Assembly: GCF_002161765.1 (NCBI RefSeq)
Contig: NZ_NFIN01000004.1
Location: 117,357-181,356, forward strand
From: Bacteroides sp. An322
Lineage (GTDB): Bacteria; Bacteroidota; Bacteroidia; Bacteroidales; Bacteroidaceae
Reading direction: 5' to 3'
Length of the DNA stretch: 64,000 nucleotides
Shown: one piece after another, positions 26,431 through 33,981 of the stretch
How positions within the stretch are numbered: the stretch's first letter is position 1
Layout of the letters: each line of letters starts with the position of its first letter
The notes under the pieces: generated by a model
The model's input: the letters and a program-made list of their open reading frames with translations, nothing else
What the model was told of the DNA's origin: nothing
Database searches by the model: none
Program-made: the position numbers and the translations under genes

Positions 26431-28098
26431 TCACTTGCTATCTATCCTATCCTTTTCCAAATCAATGCGGAAATGTCCGCTCGGTTCCCCGTTCAAGAAA
26501 CATTCGAAGATATCGGCTATCTCGCGCAAACGCAAGATAAGTTCATCGTCCACTTCCGACTTCCGGACGGCATCGAACAAGATGCGGTATTCCTCCATAC
26601 GCTTCTCCGGAATCCAGCGCAAAGCCAGCTTATCGGCATAACGCAAACGGTATAAATCCAATATCAAATCATATCCGCTCCAATCGCTCCCGGCATCCGC
26701 TTCCATCCGCTTCCCTTCCGCATACGCCACCAATTGTGAACCGCTCATGCTTACCGCTTTCTTACGAACGATTTCGGGAAGGTCTTTCGGAATGAAGCGC
26801 ACCCGTACCAAGTCGCGGAATTGCCAATCGCAAAACTCCGCATAGTCCTTCGAATCCAAAGCTTCTTTACTCCAATTCGGCTTTTTTCCAGCCCGCACAT
26901 CATATTCATATTCTTTCTTATAAAGCCCGAACAAGCTATCAAATCCGGGCACAGAATCGACCAAGACCGTTTCTACCTCGAAACGCATGGCATCTTCCGC
27001 GGTCAGAATCTTGTAGGCGGGAATACATGTGGCAATAGACGGCACTTGAATATTATACAAACATTTCCCGTTCTTGCCCCGCTTTATCCCTGTATCGTTC
27101 ACATGCATGTGACCCGCCACGTGAAGTCGGATACCTGCTTCTAAAAAGGCTTCCGTCACTTCTTCGCTTGGCACCCGATGCAAATCGAACTTCTTGTTTC
27201 CCCAAGCCTTACGGACAATATCGGAAGCACCATCGTTGAAATCCGCTAACGGATAATGCGAGTAAGCCACTAAAATCTTGTTCCGTTTCTTTGCCTCCGA
27301 TGCCACTTTCCGCACCCACGGAAGAAGAAAGGCTTTATGCGCTAACACATTATTATATCCTACGCTCGACCCTTCGTAGGTCTGCACGCCGTTCTTCACC
27401 TCGCCGGGCAAATAGACTCCCCCGTCAATCGCTAAAAGCCAAAGCCCTTCTACCGGCTCCACCAAATAACTGGCATCAATCGCTTCCAGCGAATCGCATA
27501 ACGTGTACCGGTGTTTATCTAACGCACCTTCGCTCAATGCCTCCTGATAATTATAGTCCGCATATTGATAAGAAGTGAAAGGAGTTTCCCAATACAGATA
27601 CTCCGGTTGGGGATAGAAACCGAAAGCGGCATAGCATTGCATCTCGTCGGCATATCCCGCACAATGGTTCTCTCGTGTAGTGCGGCTCCCGTCGGGACGA
27701 AGAAAACCGTGTTCCTCGTTCTGCATACCGAAGGGACGCACCGGGTCGTGATTGCCCGTGGTCACGAAGAACTTCATTCCGAAACGCTCCCGATAGCTAT
27801 CCAAGATTTCCTTGATTTTCTCTTGGTTCACGAATTGCCCGTTATCGGTCAAGTCTCCCGGAAGAACCACCAAGGTTATCCCCCGCTTGGCAGCATCCTC
27901 CAATGCCGCTATCAGGGCATAATAATTCTCATTGAACAAGCGGGTAGATTGTACCTGCACCTCCATCGAGCGCACTAATTCGGGATAATCCACAATGTTC
28001 TGAATGTGCGCATCGGAAATAAAAGCAATCCGGTGCTGGGCATAAGCCTCCGATGCGCACAAAAAGGACAATACTCCTATAAAACTCCAAATCTTCAT
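26431..28098 (-). CDS. Secreted calcineurin-type metallophosphoesterase
   Basis: This 555-residue protein has a signal peptide (1-21, ending AYAQ) and a calcineurin-like phosphoesterase domain. All metal-binding motifs are visible: ISDAH (about 28-32), GDLTDNG (about 81), GNHDPVRP (about 117), SHYPLAD (about 284) and AGHMHVND (about 333). Residues about 400-555 are a helical C-terminal region without clear family features. It would hydrolyse phosphomono- or diesters in the periplasm or on the surface. It faces the GDPD gene tail to tail, so phosphate release from the same substrate is possible. A -7 box lies at 28174-28167. Confidence 0.88.
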   Translation of the reverse strand: MKIWSFIGVLSFLCASEAYAQHRIAFISDAHIQNIVDYPELVRSMEVQVQSTRLFNENYYALIAALEDAAKRGITLVVLPGDLTDNGQFVNQEKIKEILDSYRERFGMKFFVTTGNHDPVRPFGMQNEEHGFLRPDGSRTTRENHCAGYADEMQCYAAFGFYPQPEYLYWETPFTSYQYADYNYQEALSEGALDKHRYTLCDSLEAIDASYLVEPVEGLWLLAIDGGVYLPGEVKNGVQTYEGSSVGYNNVLAHKAFLLPWVRKVASEAKKRNKILVAYSHYPLADFNDGASDIVRKAWGNKKFDLHRVPSEEVTEAFLEAGIRLHVAGHMHVNDTGIKRGKNGKCLYNIQVPSIATCIPAYKILTAEDAMRFEVETVLVDSVPGFDSLFGLYKKEYEYDVRAGKKPNWSKEALDSKDYAEFCDWQFRDLVRVRFIPKDLPEIVRKKAVSMSGSQLVAYAEGKRMEADAGSDWSGYDLILDLYRLRYADKLALRWIPEKRMEEYRILFDAVRKSEVDDELILRLREIADIFECFLNGEPSGHFRIDLEKDRIDSK

Positions 28099-28166
28099 AT
28101 ATTATTAATTTATTTGAAACGCGGATTAACGCGGATTTTCGCAAAAAACCAATTTTACTCTTCCGG

Positions 28167-28174
28167 CAAAGATA
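28167..28174 (-). promoter_or_regulatory. -7 promoter box for the metallophosphoesterase gene
   Basis: Minus-strand TATCTTTG lies 69 bases before the ATG. Between them is a GCGGATTAACGCGGATT motif that recurs in variant form near 50525 and 61545. Confidence 0.6.
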
Positions 28175-28248
28175 CGCAAACATCCTCAAAGACCCGTTAC
28201 AAGGTGATTAATTTTTCATTCTTATCGCTTTAACCGAAGAATTATCCC

Positions 28249-28256
28249 TATCTTTG
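28249..28256 (+). promoter_or_regulatory. -7 promoter box for prmA
   Basis: TATCTTTG lies 29 bases before the chosen ATG at 28286. Confidence 0.65.
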
Positions 28257-28285
28257 CCCCGAAAACTAATGAAACATTGATTGGT

Positions 28286-29131
28286 ATGAAATACATTGAA
28301 GTAAACTTTAGCGCACATCCGTGCAACGAGACCATAACCGATGTGCTTGCCGCCCTGACAGCTGAAATCGGATTTGAAAGCTTCGTGCCTTGCGAAGACG
28401 GGACACAAGCTTATATACAGAAAGCCTTATTCGATGAAGAGGCATTGAAAAACGTGCTTGCCGACTTCCCTATCCCCGATACCGATATCACATATACCCT
28501 TGCCGAACCCGAAGACAAAGACTGGAACGAGGAGTGGGAAAAGAATTTCTTCCAACCCATTGTGATTGGAGACCGGTGCGTGATACACAGTACGTTCCAT
28601 ACGGATTATCCGAAAACGGAATACGATATTGTCATCAACCCGCAAATGGCATTCGGCACGGGACATCATGAAACCACCAGTTCTATCATCGCCGAACTCT
28701 TAGACGCTGACCTGAAAGGGAAATCGGTGCTCGATATGGGATGCGGCACTTCGATTCTTGCCATTCTCGCCAGTATGCGAGGAGCCAATCCGGTGACCGC
28801 CATTGATATTGACGATTGGTGTGTGAACAATTCGCGTGACAATATCGCCCTAAACCACATCGATAACATTACCGTAGAATTGGGCGATGCCTCGCTCTTG
28901 AAAGACCGCCAGCCGTTTGATGTCATCATAGCCAATATCAACCGGAACATCCTGCTTGCCGATATGCCCGCCTATGCCGCCTGTATGCACACTGGGTCAG
29001 AACTCTACATGAGCGGATTTTATGTGGAAGACATCCCTGCCATACAAAAAAAAGCCGAAAGCTTAGGCATGGAGTTCGTGCATCATCGGGAAAAGAACCG
29101 CTGGGTTGCGGTGAAGTTCGTGATGCGCTAA
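28286..29131 (+). CDS. prmA: Ribosomal protein L11 methyltransferase
   Basis: PrmA trimethylates lysines and the N-terminus of ribosomal protein L11 using S-adenosylmethionine. The ATG at 28286 gives a 281-residue protein starting MKYIEVNFS; a TTG nine bases earlier is an unlikely start. An N-terminal substrate-recognition domain (about 1-90) is followed by a Rossmann methyltransferase domain. Motif I is VLDMGCGTSILAILAS (about 150), followed by AIDIDDWCVNN, and the active-site segment IIANINRNIL (about 215), where N-x-N-R is typical of PrmA. The preceding PQMAFGTGHHETT segment is a PrmA hallmark. It is a single gene with its own promoter, ending at an AT-rich palindrome. Confidence 0.93.
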   Translation: MKYIEVNFSAHPCNETITDVLAALTAEIGFESFVPCEDGTQAYIQKALFDEEALKNVLADFPIPDTDITYTLAEPEDKDWNEEWEKNFFQPIVIGDRCVIHSTFHTDYPKTEYDIVINPQMAFGTGHHETTSSIIAELLDADLKGKSVLDMGCGTSILAILASMRGANPVTAIDIDDWCVNNSRDNIALNHIDNITVELGDASLLKDRQPFDVIIANINRNILLADMPAYAACMHTGSELYMSGFYVEDIPAIQKKAESLGMEFVHHREKNRWVAVKFVMR

Positions 29132-29138
29132 TTGTTTT

Positions 29139-29158
29139 CACCACAGATTACACAGATT
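29139..29158. repeat. Copy of the CACCACAGATTACACAGATT motif
   Basis: The same 20 bases occur at 57837-57856, between carA and carB, where they form an inverted repeat. A variant (CACCACAGAGGACACAGAG) occurs near 50560. Dispersed short repeat of unknown role. Confidence 0.65.
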
Positions 29159-29177
29159 TTATAAATTAATAATTAAT

Positions 29178-29230
29178 AATGAATAGTTAATAACGGCGTA
29201 TGTATCTGCTCCCGTTATTAACTATTCATT
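29178..29230. repeat. AT-rich palindrome between prmA and yccF
   Basis: AATGAATAGTTAATAACGG (29178-29196) and CCGTTATTAACTATTCATT (29212-29230) are perfect 19-bp arms with a 15-base loop in a convergent gap. It may terminate both genes. The last codons of the yccF-like gene (VNS and stop) lie in the AT-rich sequence beside it. Confidence 0.75.
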
Positions 29231-29238
29231 TTTCACTA

Positions 29239-29613
29239 TTAACTATTTACAATCCGCTTGCCGAAAGGCGTAAGAGCCAATGCAGCTAACTTGAAATGTT
29301 GCCTTCCGAAAGGAATGCCGATTATCGTGATGCAAAGCAAGACGCCTAACCCTACATGTGTCAAGGCTATCCATACGCCTCCGCACAAAATCCATATCAG
29401 GTTCATAAGGATGTTAAGACATCCTCCGGTAGAGGGTGTGGTCTCTACCGTACATCCGAACGGGCATAATCCCAACATTGCCAGCTTAATGGTTTGCACA
29501 CCGAAAGGAATGCCGATAATGGTAATCATCAGTACCAAGCTCGACACAAGGTATTCCAGGCATACCAGCCAGCCGCCTAAGATAATCCATAAAATATTCA
29601 GCAATAAATTCAT
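29239..29613 (-). CDS. YccF family inner-membrane protein
   Basis: This 124-residue integral membrane protein matches the YccF family (PF03733). It contains two copies of a hydrophobic unit, each ending in the signature IIGIPFG: TIIGIPFGVQTIKLA (about 32-46) and TIIGIPFGRQHFKLA (about 95-109). Each unit holds roughly two membrane spans. The family's function is not established. A good promoter (minus-strand TTTG at 29713-29710, 20-base gap, TATCTTTG at 29689-29682) precedes it. Confidence 0.85.
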   Translation of the reverse strand: MNLLLNILWIILGGWLVCLEYLVSSLVLMITIIGIPFGVQTIKLAMLGLCPFGCTVETTPSTGGCLNILMNLIWILCGGVWIALTHVGLGVLLCITIIGIPFGRQHFKLAALALTPFGKRIVNS

Positions 29614-29681
29614 AGGTTTTAATCTTCCAAATTTTGTAACAATTCTTCAGCAGACATAGTATTCAACAATTAGTGGATTTA

Positions 29682-29713
29682 CAAAGATAAGATAAAGCAT
29701 TGATTTACCCAAA
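29682..29713 (-). promoter_or_regulatory. Promoter for the yccF-like gene
   Basis: Minus strand: TTTG (29713-29710), a 20-base gap, then TATCTTTG (29689-29682). Both Bacteroidetes promoter elements match consensus. Confidence 0.75.
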
Positions 29714-29730
29714 CACTTTCGGGCAAAAGT

Positions 29731-30669
29731 TTACGACTTATGAAAAGCCGAATCGGGAAGGATGGTCATGTGCTTCAAATCATCCAGCGTCCCGTTGAAG
29801 ACATTCAAGTCCACTTGCTCACGGATGCCGGGAAGCTTTCCCCCGTCGGTATGTTGCCAAAACCTCCATTCACCTTCATAGCGCACGGAATCTACATAAT
29901 AATGGGCAATCCAATAAGGATAAGTATTAAATATCGAATCGTTCAGATACCGTTCTTTAAACTTATACGAAGCATAAAGAATGGGCTTCACACGATAATG
30001 ACGCTCTATCAGGCGGAGCCAAGTCTTTACTCCTCTCCGGAGCGCTTCTTCATCATCGCCTACCTTTTCAATATCAAGCACCGGAGGCAAGTCGCCCGGT
30101 TCGAGCTTGACCGAACGGATAAAGAAATCCGCCTGGCGGGCTGCATCGGTCTTGGGATTGAAGAAATGATAGGCTCCGCGAATAAATCCATGCCGGCGCG
30201 CACGTTCGAAATTGCGCACAAATGCGGTATCGCTGAAGTCTCCTCCTTCCGAGGCTTTCATAAAAACAAAACGCACCGGGAACGGGGCATTCTGAACCTT
30301 TTGAAGTTCTTCCCAATTAATAACCCCTTGATGATGGGAAATATCAAATCCGTGAACGGAATATCCGGCAGGAAGACATACACCGTATGCTTTCGTGCCA
30401 TAACAAGGCTTCCAGCGATAGGCATACGGACGGATGAAGAAATAATAGAAACCGATAACAAACAAAGCAGCTATGCCTCCCATCGCCACATATTGAAGCC
30501 AGCTGGGTATGTTCCAAGTGCGTTTTTTCCCGCGCTTGCCTCTTTTTCCCGCAGGCTTTTTCTTCTTGCCAGCCCCACTTGTACGCCGTAATGAAGAAGA
30601 TTTCTTCCCTTTTTCCGAAGGACTTCGGCGCGGCTTGTTTACAGGTGTCAAGGGCGATTCTTTTACCAT
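29731..30669 (-). CDS. Membrane-anchored GH25 lysozyme (muramidase)
   Basis: This 312-residue protein is a GH25 N-acetylmuramidase tethered to the inner membrane. Residues 1-57 are strongly basic (GKKKKPAGKRGKRGKKR) and cytoplasmic, followed by one membrane span (about 59-79). The GH25 barrel covers about 105-305: GFDISHHQGVINW (first Asp), FMKASEGGDF, GAYHFF, VLDIEK (about 200, catalytic Glu with Asp) and YWIAHYY. It would cleave peptidoglycan glycan strands in the periplasm, for example in wall remodelling. No promoter box is obvious; a family D element lies 50 bases upstream. Confidence 0.9.
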   Translation of the reverse strand: MVKESPLTPVNKPRRSPSEKGKKSSSLRRTSGAGKKKKPAGKRGKRGKKRTWNIPSWLQYVAMGGIAALFVIGFYYFFIRPYAYRWKPCYGTKAYGVCLPAGYSVHGFDISHHQGVINWEELQKVQNAPFPVRFVFMKASEGGDFSDTAFVRNFERARRHGFIRGAYHFFNPKTDAARQADFFIRSVKLEPGDLPPVLDIEKVGDDEEALRRGVKTWLRLIERHYRVKPILYASYKFKERYLNDSIFNTYPYWIAHYYVDSVRYEGEWRFWQHTDGGKLPGIREQVDLNVFNGTLDDLKHMTILPDSAFHKS

Positions 30670-30718
30670 ATAATCGTATCGGTTTAAGTAATCTTATTCA
30701 AAGAAATGAGGGTGTATC

Positions 30719-30845
30719 AAAATAAAAATCCACTTTCATTTTGTCATCCTGAACGCAGTGAAGGATCTCGAATACACAAGCGAATGCACACGAGATCCTT
30801 CGCTTTGCTCAGGATGACATTACTTTTTAATAGTCAGAATTCTTT
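30719..30845. repeat. Family D dispersed element with 29-bp imperfect hairpin
   Basis: TGTCATCCTGAACGCAGTG and GGATCTCG (30742-30770) pair imperfectly with CGAGATCC and the matching arm at 30791-30819. Flanking ACATTACTTTTTAATAGTCAGA resembles the flank of the copy at 4582-4710. Here the element lies between the start of GH25 and the end of the phosphofructokinase gene, both leftward. Confidence 0.8.
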
Positions 30846-30896
30846 TTTGATACGGCCTCATTCTATATCAATCAAGCAATCGGGAAGATTATCCGA

Positions 30897-32540
30897 TTAC
30901 TTTTGGTGTTCCAATTGCAAAGTCTTCGTAGTCTGATCACATACTTCCGTCGGACCGAAATATTGAATCGGACCCGGATAAACGAATGAAGTTTCTTTTG
31001 CCCATGTTTCACGTGCAGCAGCAAAAGCTTTAAACGGAGCACCGTCCAGTTTCACCAATGCTTTCTGGATAACTGGCTTCATTTCTCCATGACGACGTTC
31101 CATGTTCATCATCATGGTAATAGGCACACCACCTGCAATCCATTCTTCTGCAGGAGCAGTCAGATTACGTACCGACGACATATAGCCCGTCTTTCCATTT
31201 GCCATCAATACAGCTGCGGTATAACCCAATGAATAGCAATAATCTGCATCGAAGTTCGACGGAGCTGCACAACGTCCTTCGTATCCGAAGAAGTGGTGTT
31301 GTGCGGAGAATTTGCCTGTGTACTTACCTTCTGCCTTCCATGCAGCCAATTTCTTACCTACCATTTCCGACAAAAGTTTTTCAGTTTCGATAAGAGATAC
31401 CTGAACGTTTCCATGCGGGTCACGGTCCAAAGTCAATTGGCGAGCAACGCCTTCGGGTAGAGAAGCATAAACGTCTGCATTCTCTTTTGACAAGTTATTG
31501 ATGATGTATTCGCGTTGCTTATTAGGCTCAATAGCAGCATATTCATCAGAATGGATAGCCAAGAAGTCATTCAATTCTGCAATCAACTTCTTCATTGCCG
31601 GGATAAATTCAATCAAACCTTCCGGAATCAATACCGTACCGAAATTGTTTCCTTCTGCGGCACGTGCAACAACAGCATTAGCGATATAAGTCACGATATC
31701 GTCCAATGACATACCCTTAGCTTCTACTTCTTCCGAAACCAAGCAAATGCTCGGCTGGGTCTGCAAAGCACATTCCAACGCAATATGTGAAGCCGAACGA
31801 CCCATCAACTTAATGAAATGCCAGTACTTACGAGAAGAATTGCAATCGCGCTCGATATTACCAATCATTTCCGAATAAGTCTTACAAGCGGTATCAAAAC
31901 CGAATGAAGTCTCAATCATTTCGTTCTTCAAGTCACCGTCGATGGTCTTCGGGCAACCGATTACCTGAATGCCGTAGTTCTTAGCGGCATAGTATTCTGC
32001 CAACACACAAGCATTTGTATTTGAATCATCACCGCCGATGATAACCAATGCCTTGATGCCCAATTCCTTCAAGATTTCATATCCTTTTTCGAACTGGTCT
32101 TCTTTCTCCAGCTTCGTACGTCCCGAACCAATGATGTCGAAACCACCCGTATTACGGTATTCGTCGATGATGTCAGCTGTCAGTTCCATATACTTGTGGT
32201 CAACCAATCCACCGGGACCCAAAATAAATCCGTAGAGCTTGTTAGCAGGATTCATCTTCTTAATACCGTCGAACAAGCCCGAAATCACATTGTGTCCGCC
32301 CGGAGCCTGACCTCCCGAAAGGATAACACCCACATTCATCGGGGCATATTCCTTAGCTTCTCCCGGTTCAAACTTCAGCAACGGCATGCCGTAAGTGTTC
32401 GGAAACAGCTTCTTGATTTCTTCTTGGTCAGCTACTGATTGAGTAGGTTCTCCTTCTACTACCTTTACCCCACCTTTCAATGCCTTAGGCAACTTGGGCT
32501 GATAGGCAGCTCTCGCAATTTGTAATGCACTTTTTGTCAT
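30897..32540 (-). CDS. pfp: Pyrophosphate--fructose 6-phosphate 1-phosphotransferase
   Basis: This glycolytic enzyme phosphorylates fructose-6-phosphate using pyrophosphate instead of ATP. The chosen ATG at 32540 gives [15 protein letters not shown] and 547 residues; a longer frame upstream is low-complexity. Length and sequence fit the long bacterial/plant-beta-type PPi-PFK. Diagnostic motifs are [12 protein letters not shown] (about 77), [12 protein letters not shown] (about 180; GGDD, not GGDG, marks PPi use) and CPKTIDGDL (about 207), with the active-site [11 protein letters not shown] further on. It is a single-gene unit read leftward. Confidence 0.94.
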   Translation of the reverse strand: MTKSALQIARAAYQPKLPKALKGGVKVVEGEPTQSVADQEEIKKLFPNTYGMPLLKFEPGEAKEYAPMNVGVILSGGQAPGGHNVISGLFDGIKKMNPANKLYGFILGPGGLVDHKYMELTADIIDEYRNTGGFDIIGSGRTKLEKEDQFEKGYEILKELGIKALVIIGGDDSNTNACVLAEYYAAKNYGIQVIGCPKTIDGDLKNEMIETSFGFDTACKTYSEMIGNIERDCNSSRKYWHFIKLMGRSASHIALECALQTQPSICLVSEEVEAKGMSLDDIVTYIANAVVARAAEGNNFGTVLIPEGLIEFIPAMKKLIAELNDFLAIHSDEYAAIEPNKQREYIINNLSKENADVYASLPEGVARQLTLDRDPHGNVQVSLIETEKLLSEMVGKKLAAWKAEGKYTGKFSAQHHFFGYEGRCAAPSNFDADYCYSLGYTAAVLMANGKTGYMSSVRNLTAPAEEWIAGGVPITMMMNMERRHGEMKPVIQKALVKLDGAPFKAFAAARETWAKETSFVYPGPIQYFGPTEVCDQTTKTLQLEHQK

Positions 32541-32702
32541 AATTGTTTCTGTTTTTAAAAAGGTGTATATTGTCTCACTTTTTTCTAACACGCAAATTTC
32601 GTTCTTTTTTTTGGAATCTCAAAAAGTATGCCGCAAAAAATTACTGCATACGGCATCAGTTTGTACATTCGGTCAATCAAACGCAGAGACGCAAAAGCGC
32701 TT

Positions 32703-32784
32703 GTAGGGGCAGGGTTTGCCTGCCCGAATGCGTCCACAGATATATCCGTTGATGTATCAGGGCGGGCAACCCCCGCCCCTACAT
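32703..32784. repeat. Two-hairpin palindromic element (family B)
   Basis: The element begins TGTAGGGGCAGGGTTTGCC and ends CCCCCGCCCCTACA, with two GC-rich hairpins separated by about 35 bases. A second copy in opposite orientation is at 63542-63624. It shares overall layout and spacer (GAATGC, GATGTAT) with the GGGCGTAT elements at 33845 and 61572. Confidence 0.85.
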
Positions 32785-32851
32785 TGGATATTTGCGAACA
32801 TTCATAAAAGATTTTTTTCGCAAACAAAGCGGTTATTTCAACCAAAAGCCT

Positions 32852-32859
32852 TATCTTTA
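32852..32859 (+). promoter_or_regulatory. Probable -7 box for the 94-aa gene
   Basis: TATCTTTA differs from TAnnTTTG only in the last base and lies 43 bases before the ATG at 32903. Confidence 0.45.
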
Positions 32860-32902
32860 CACCACAATCAACCCTATTATCAACTTTTAAATACATACGA
32901 TT

Positions 32903-33187
32903 ATGGCAAAGAGAAGAGAACTTAAGAAATTCGTCAAGTATACATCAGGCTCTGTAACAGGCTTCATCTTGTGGGAAATAAGCCGTGCCAAGGAAGAGAA
33001 ACGCCCGGCATACGACCAGCTTTTGGCAGATATCATCGACCTGCACAACGACATCGTGAGCCGCATCAGCCATACCGAACCGGGCAACGTGAAAGAGTTC
33101 TATAAAAAACTGAGAACCGATTTCGCGAAAGGAATCGATGCTATCTTCACCAAAACAGATGAATTAGCCGATAAAGAACAAGCATGA
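32903..33187 (+). CDS. Small conserved Bacteroidales protein of unknown function
   Basis: I do not recognise a named family. The 94-residue product has a basic N-terminus (MAKRRELKKFVKYTSG), a Gly/aromatic stretch (SVTGFILWEISRAKEEKR) and an acidic, helical C-terminal half (DQLLADIIDLHNDIVSRI, ending ADKEQA). No signal peptide or strong membrane span. The acyltransferase gene begins inside its stop region (4-base ATGA overlap at 33184-33187), so the two are translationally coupled and probably work in the same process. Confidence 0.75.
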   Translation: MAKRRELKKFVKYTSGSVTGFILWEISRAKEEKRPAYDQLLADIIDLHNDIVSRISHTEPGNVKEFYKKLRTDFAKGIDAIFTKTDELADKEQA

Positions 33188-33741
33188 AACAAGCCCTCTG
33201 CCGATTCATTTATTATAAGGTATTAGGCTGGAAAGCGCATGTCTCGATTCCGGATTTCGACAAATGCGTGTTCTGCGCCGCACCGCATACCACCAACTGG
33301 GACCTTTTCATAGGCAAGCTCTTCATCTCCGCCATTGGGCGCGAGTCGGGCTTCATGATGAAGAAAGAATGGTTCTTCTTCCCCTTGGGCATCCTGTTCC
33401 GGTGGATGGGAGGCATCCCCGTGCGGCGCGACAAGCATACATCGCTGGTCGACCAGATTATCCGGCAGGCAAAGGAAAGCAAGAAATTCCACCTCGCCAT
33501 CACGCCCGAAGGCACCCGCTCGCCCAATCCGAACTGGAAACGGGGCTTCTACTACATCGCACAAGGAGCGGAAATCCCCATCGTGCTCGTGGGCATCGAT
33601 TACGAGAAGAAATGCATCCGAGCCGAAAAATACCTGTATGCCAGCGGAGACATCGAACGGGACATGCGCGAAATCAAGCTCTACTTCAAGCCGTTCAAAG
33701 GCAAACATCCCGAACGGTTCGACTTAGGAGAGAACGTATAG
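33184..33741 (+). CDS. Lysophospholipid (1-acylglycerol-3-phosphate-type) acyltransferase
   Basis: This 185-residue membrane-associated enzyme belongs to the PlsC-like acyltransferase superfamily. The catalytic block is HTTNWD (about residue 35; HxxxxD form), the substrate-binding block GGIPVRRD (about 76) and the third block PEGTRS (about 107). It is short, without the N-terminal membrane helices of PlsC, as in the Bacteroidetes forms that may acylate glycolipid or lipid A-like acceptors. It overlaps the upstream gene by four bases (ATGA). Base composition is GC-richer than the genes around 13-30 kb. Confidence 0.85.
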   Translation: MKQALCRFIYYKVLGWKAHVSIPDFDKCVFCAAPHTTNWDLFIGKLFISAIGRESGFMMKKEWFFFPLGILFRWMGGIPVRRDKHTSLVDQIIRQAKESKKFHLAITPEGTRSPNPNWKRGFYYIAQGAEIPIVLVGIDYEKKCIRAEKYLYASGDIERDMREIKLYFKPFKGKHPERFDLGENV

Positions 33742-33979
33742 TTAATAATGAATAGTGAAGTATTAATAACGGTAGTGATTGATATGGTCATAACGTCATT
33801 AGTCTTTCACCAAAAATGAATGACCGCATTTCACCAGATTACTTGCAGGGGCGTATCGCATACGCCCTGAAAACATCCACCTGTATAGTTGGTGCATTCG
33901 GGCGTATGCAATACGCCCCTACATTGTTTTTGCGGATATTCATTTTCACTATTAACTATTAATTATCAACTATTAACTG
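33742..33979. repeat. AT-rich inverted repeat enclosing a two-hairpin element
   Basis: AGTTAATAATGAATAGTGAAG just after the acyltransferase stop is mirrored by TTCACTATTAACTATTAATT just before the next gene. Between these arms (about 240 bases) lies the family A element at 33845-33924, so one repeat appears nested in another. No gene is seen here. Confidence 0.65.
33845..33924. repeat. Two-hairpin palindromic element (family A)
   Basis: Hairpin 1 is AGGGGCGTATCGCATACGCCCT and hairpin 2 GGGCGTATGCAATACGCCC, separated by about 35 bases containing CCACCTGTATAGTTGGTG. Read on the opposite strand it aligns along its whole length with the copy at 61572-61655. Confidence 0.85.
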
Positions 33980-33981
33980 AC

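Noticed and set aside
30706..30936. 76-codon plus-strand frame between GH25 and pfp
   Set aside because: It is encoded mostly by the family D hairpin element.
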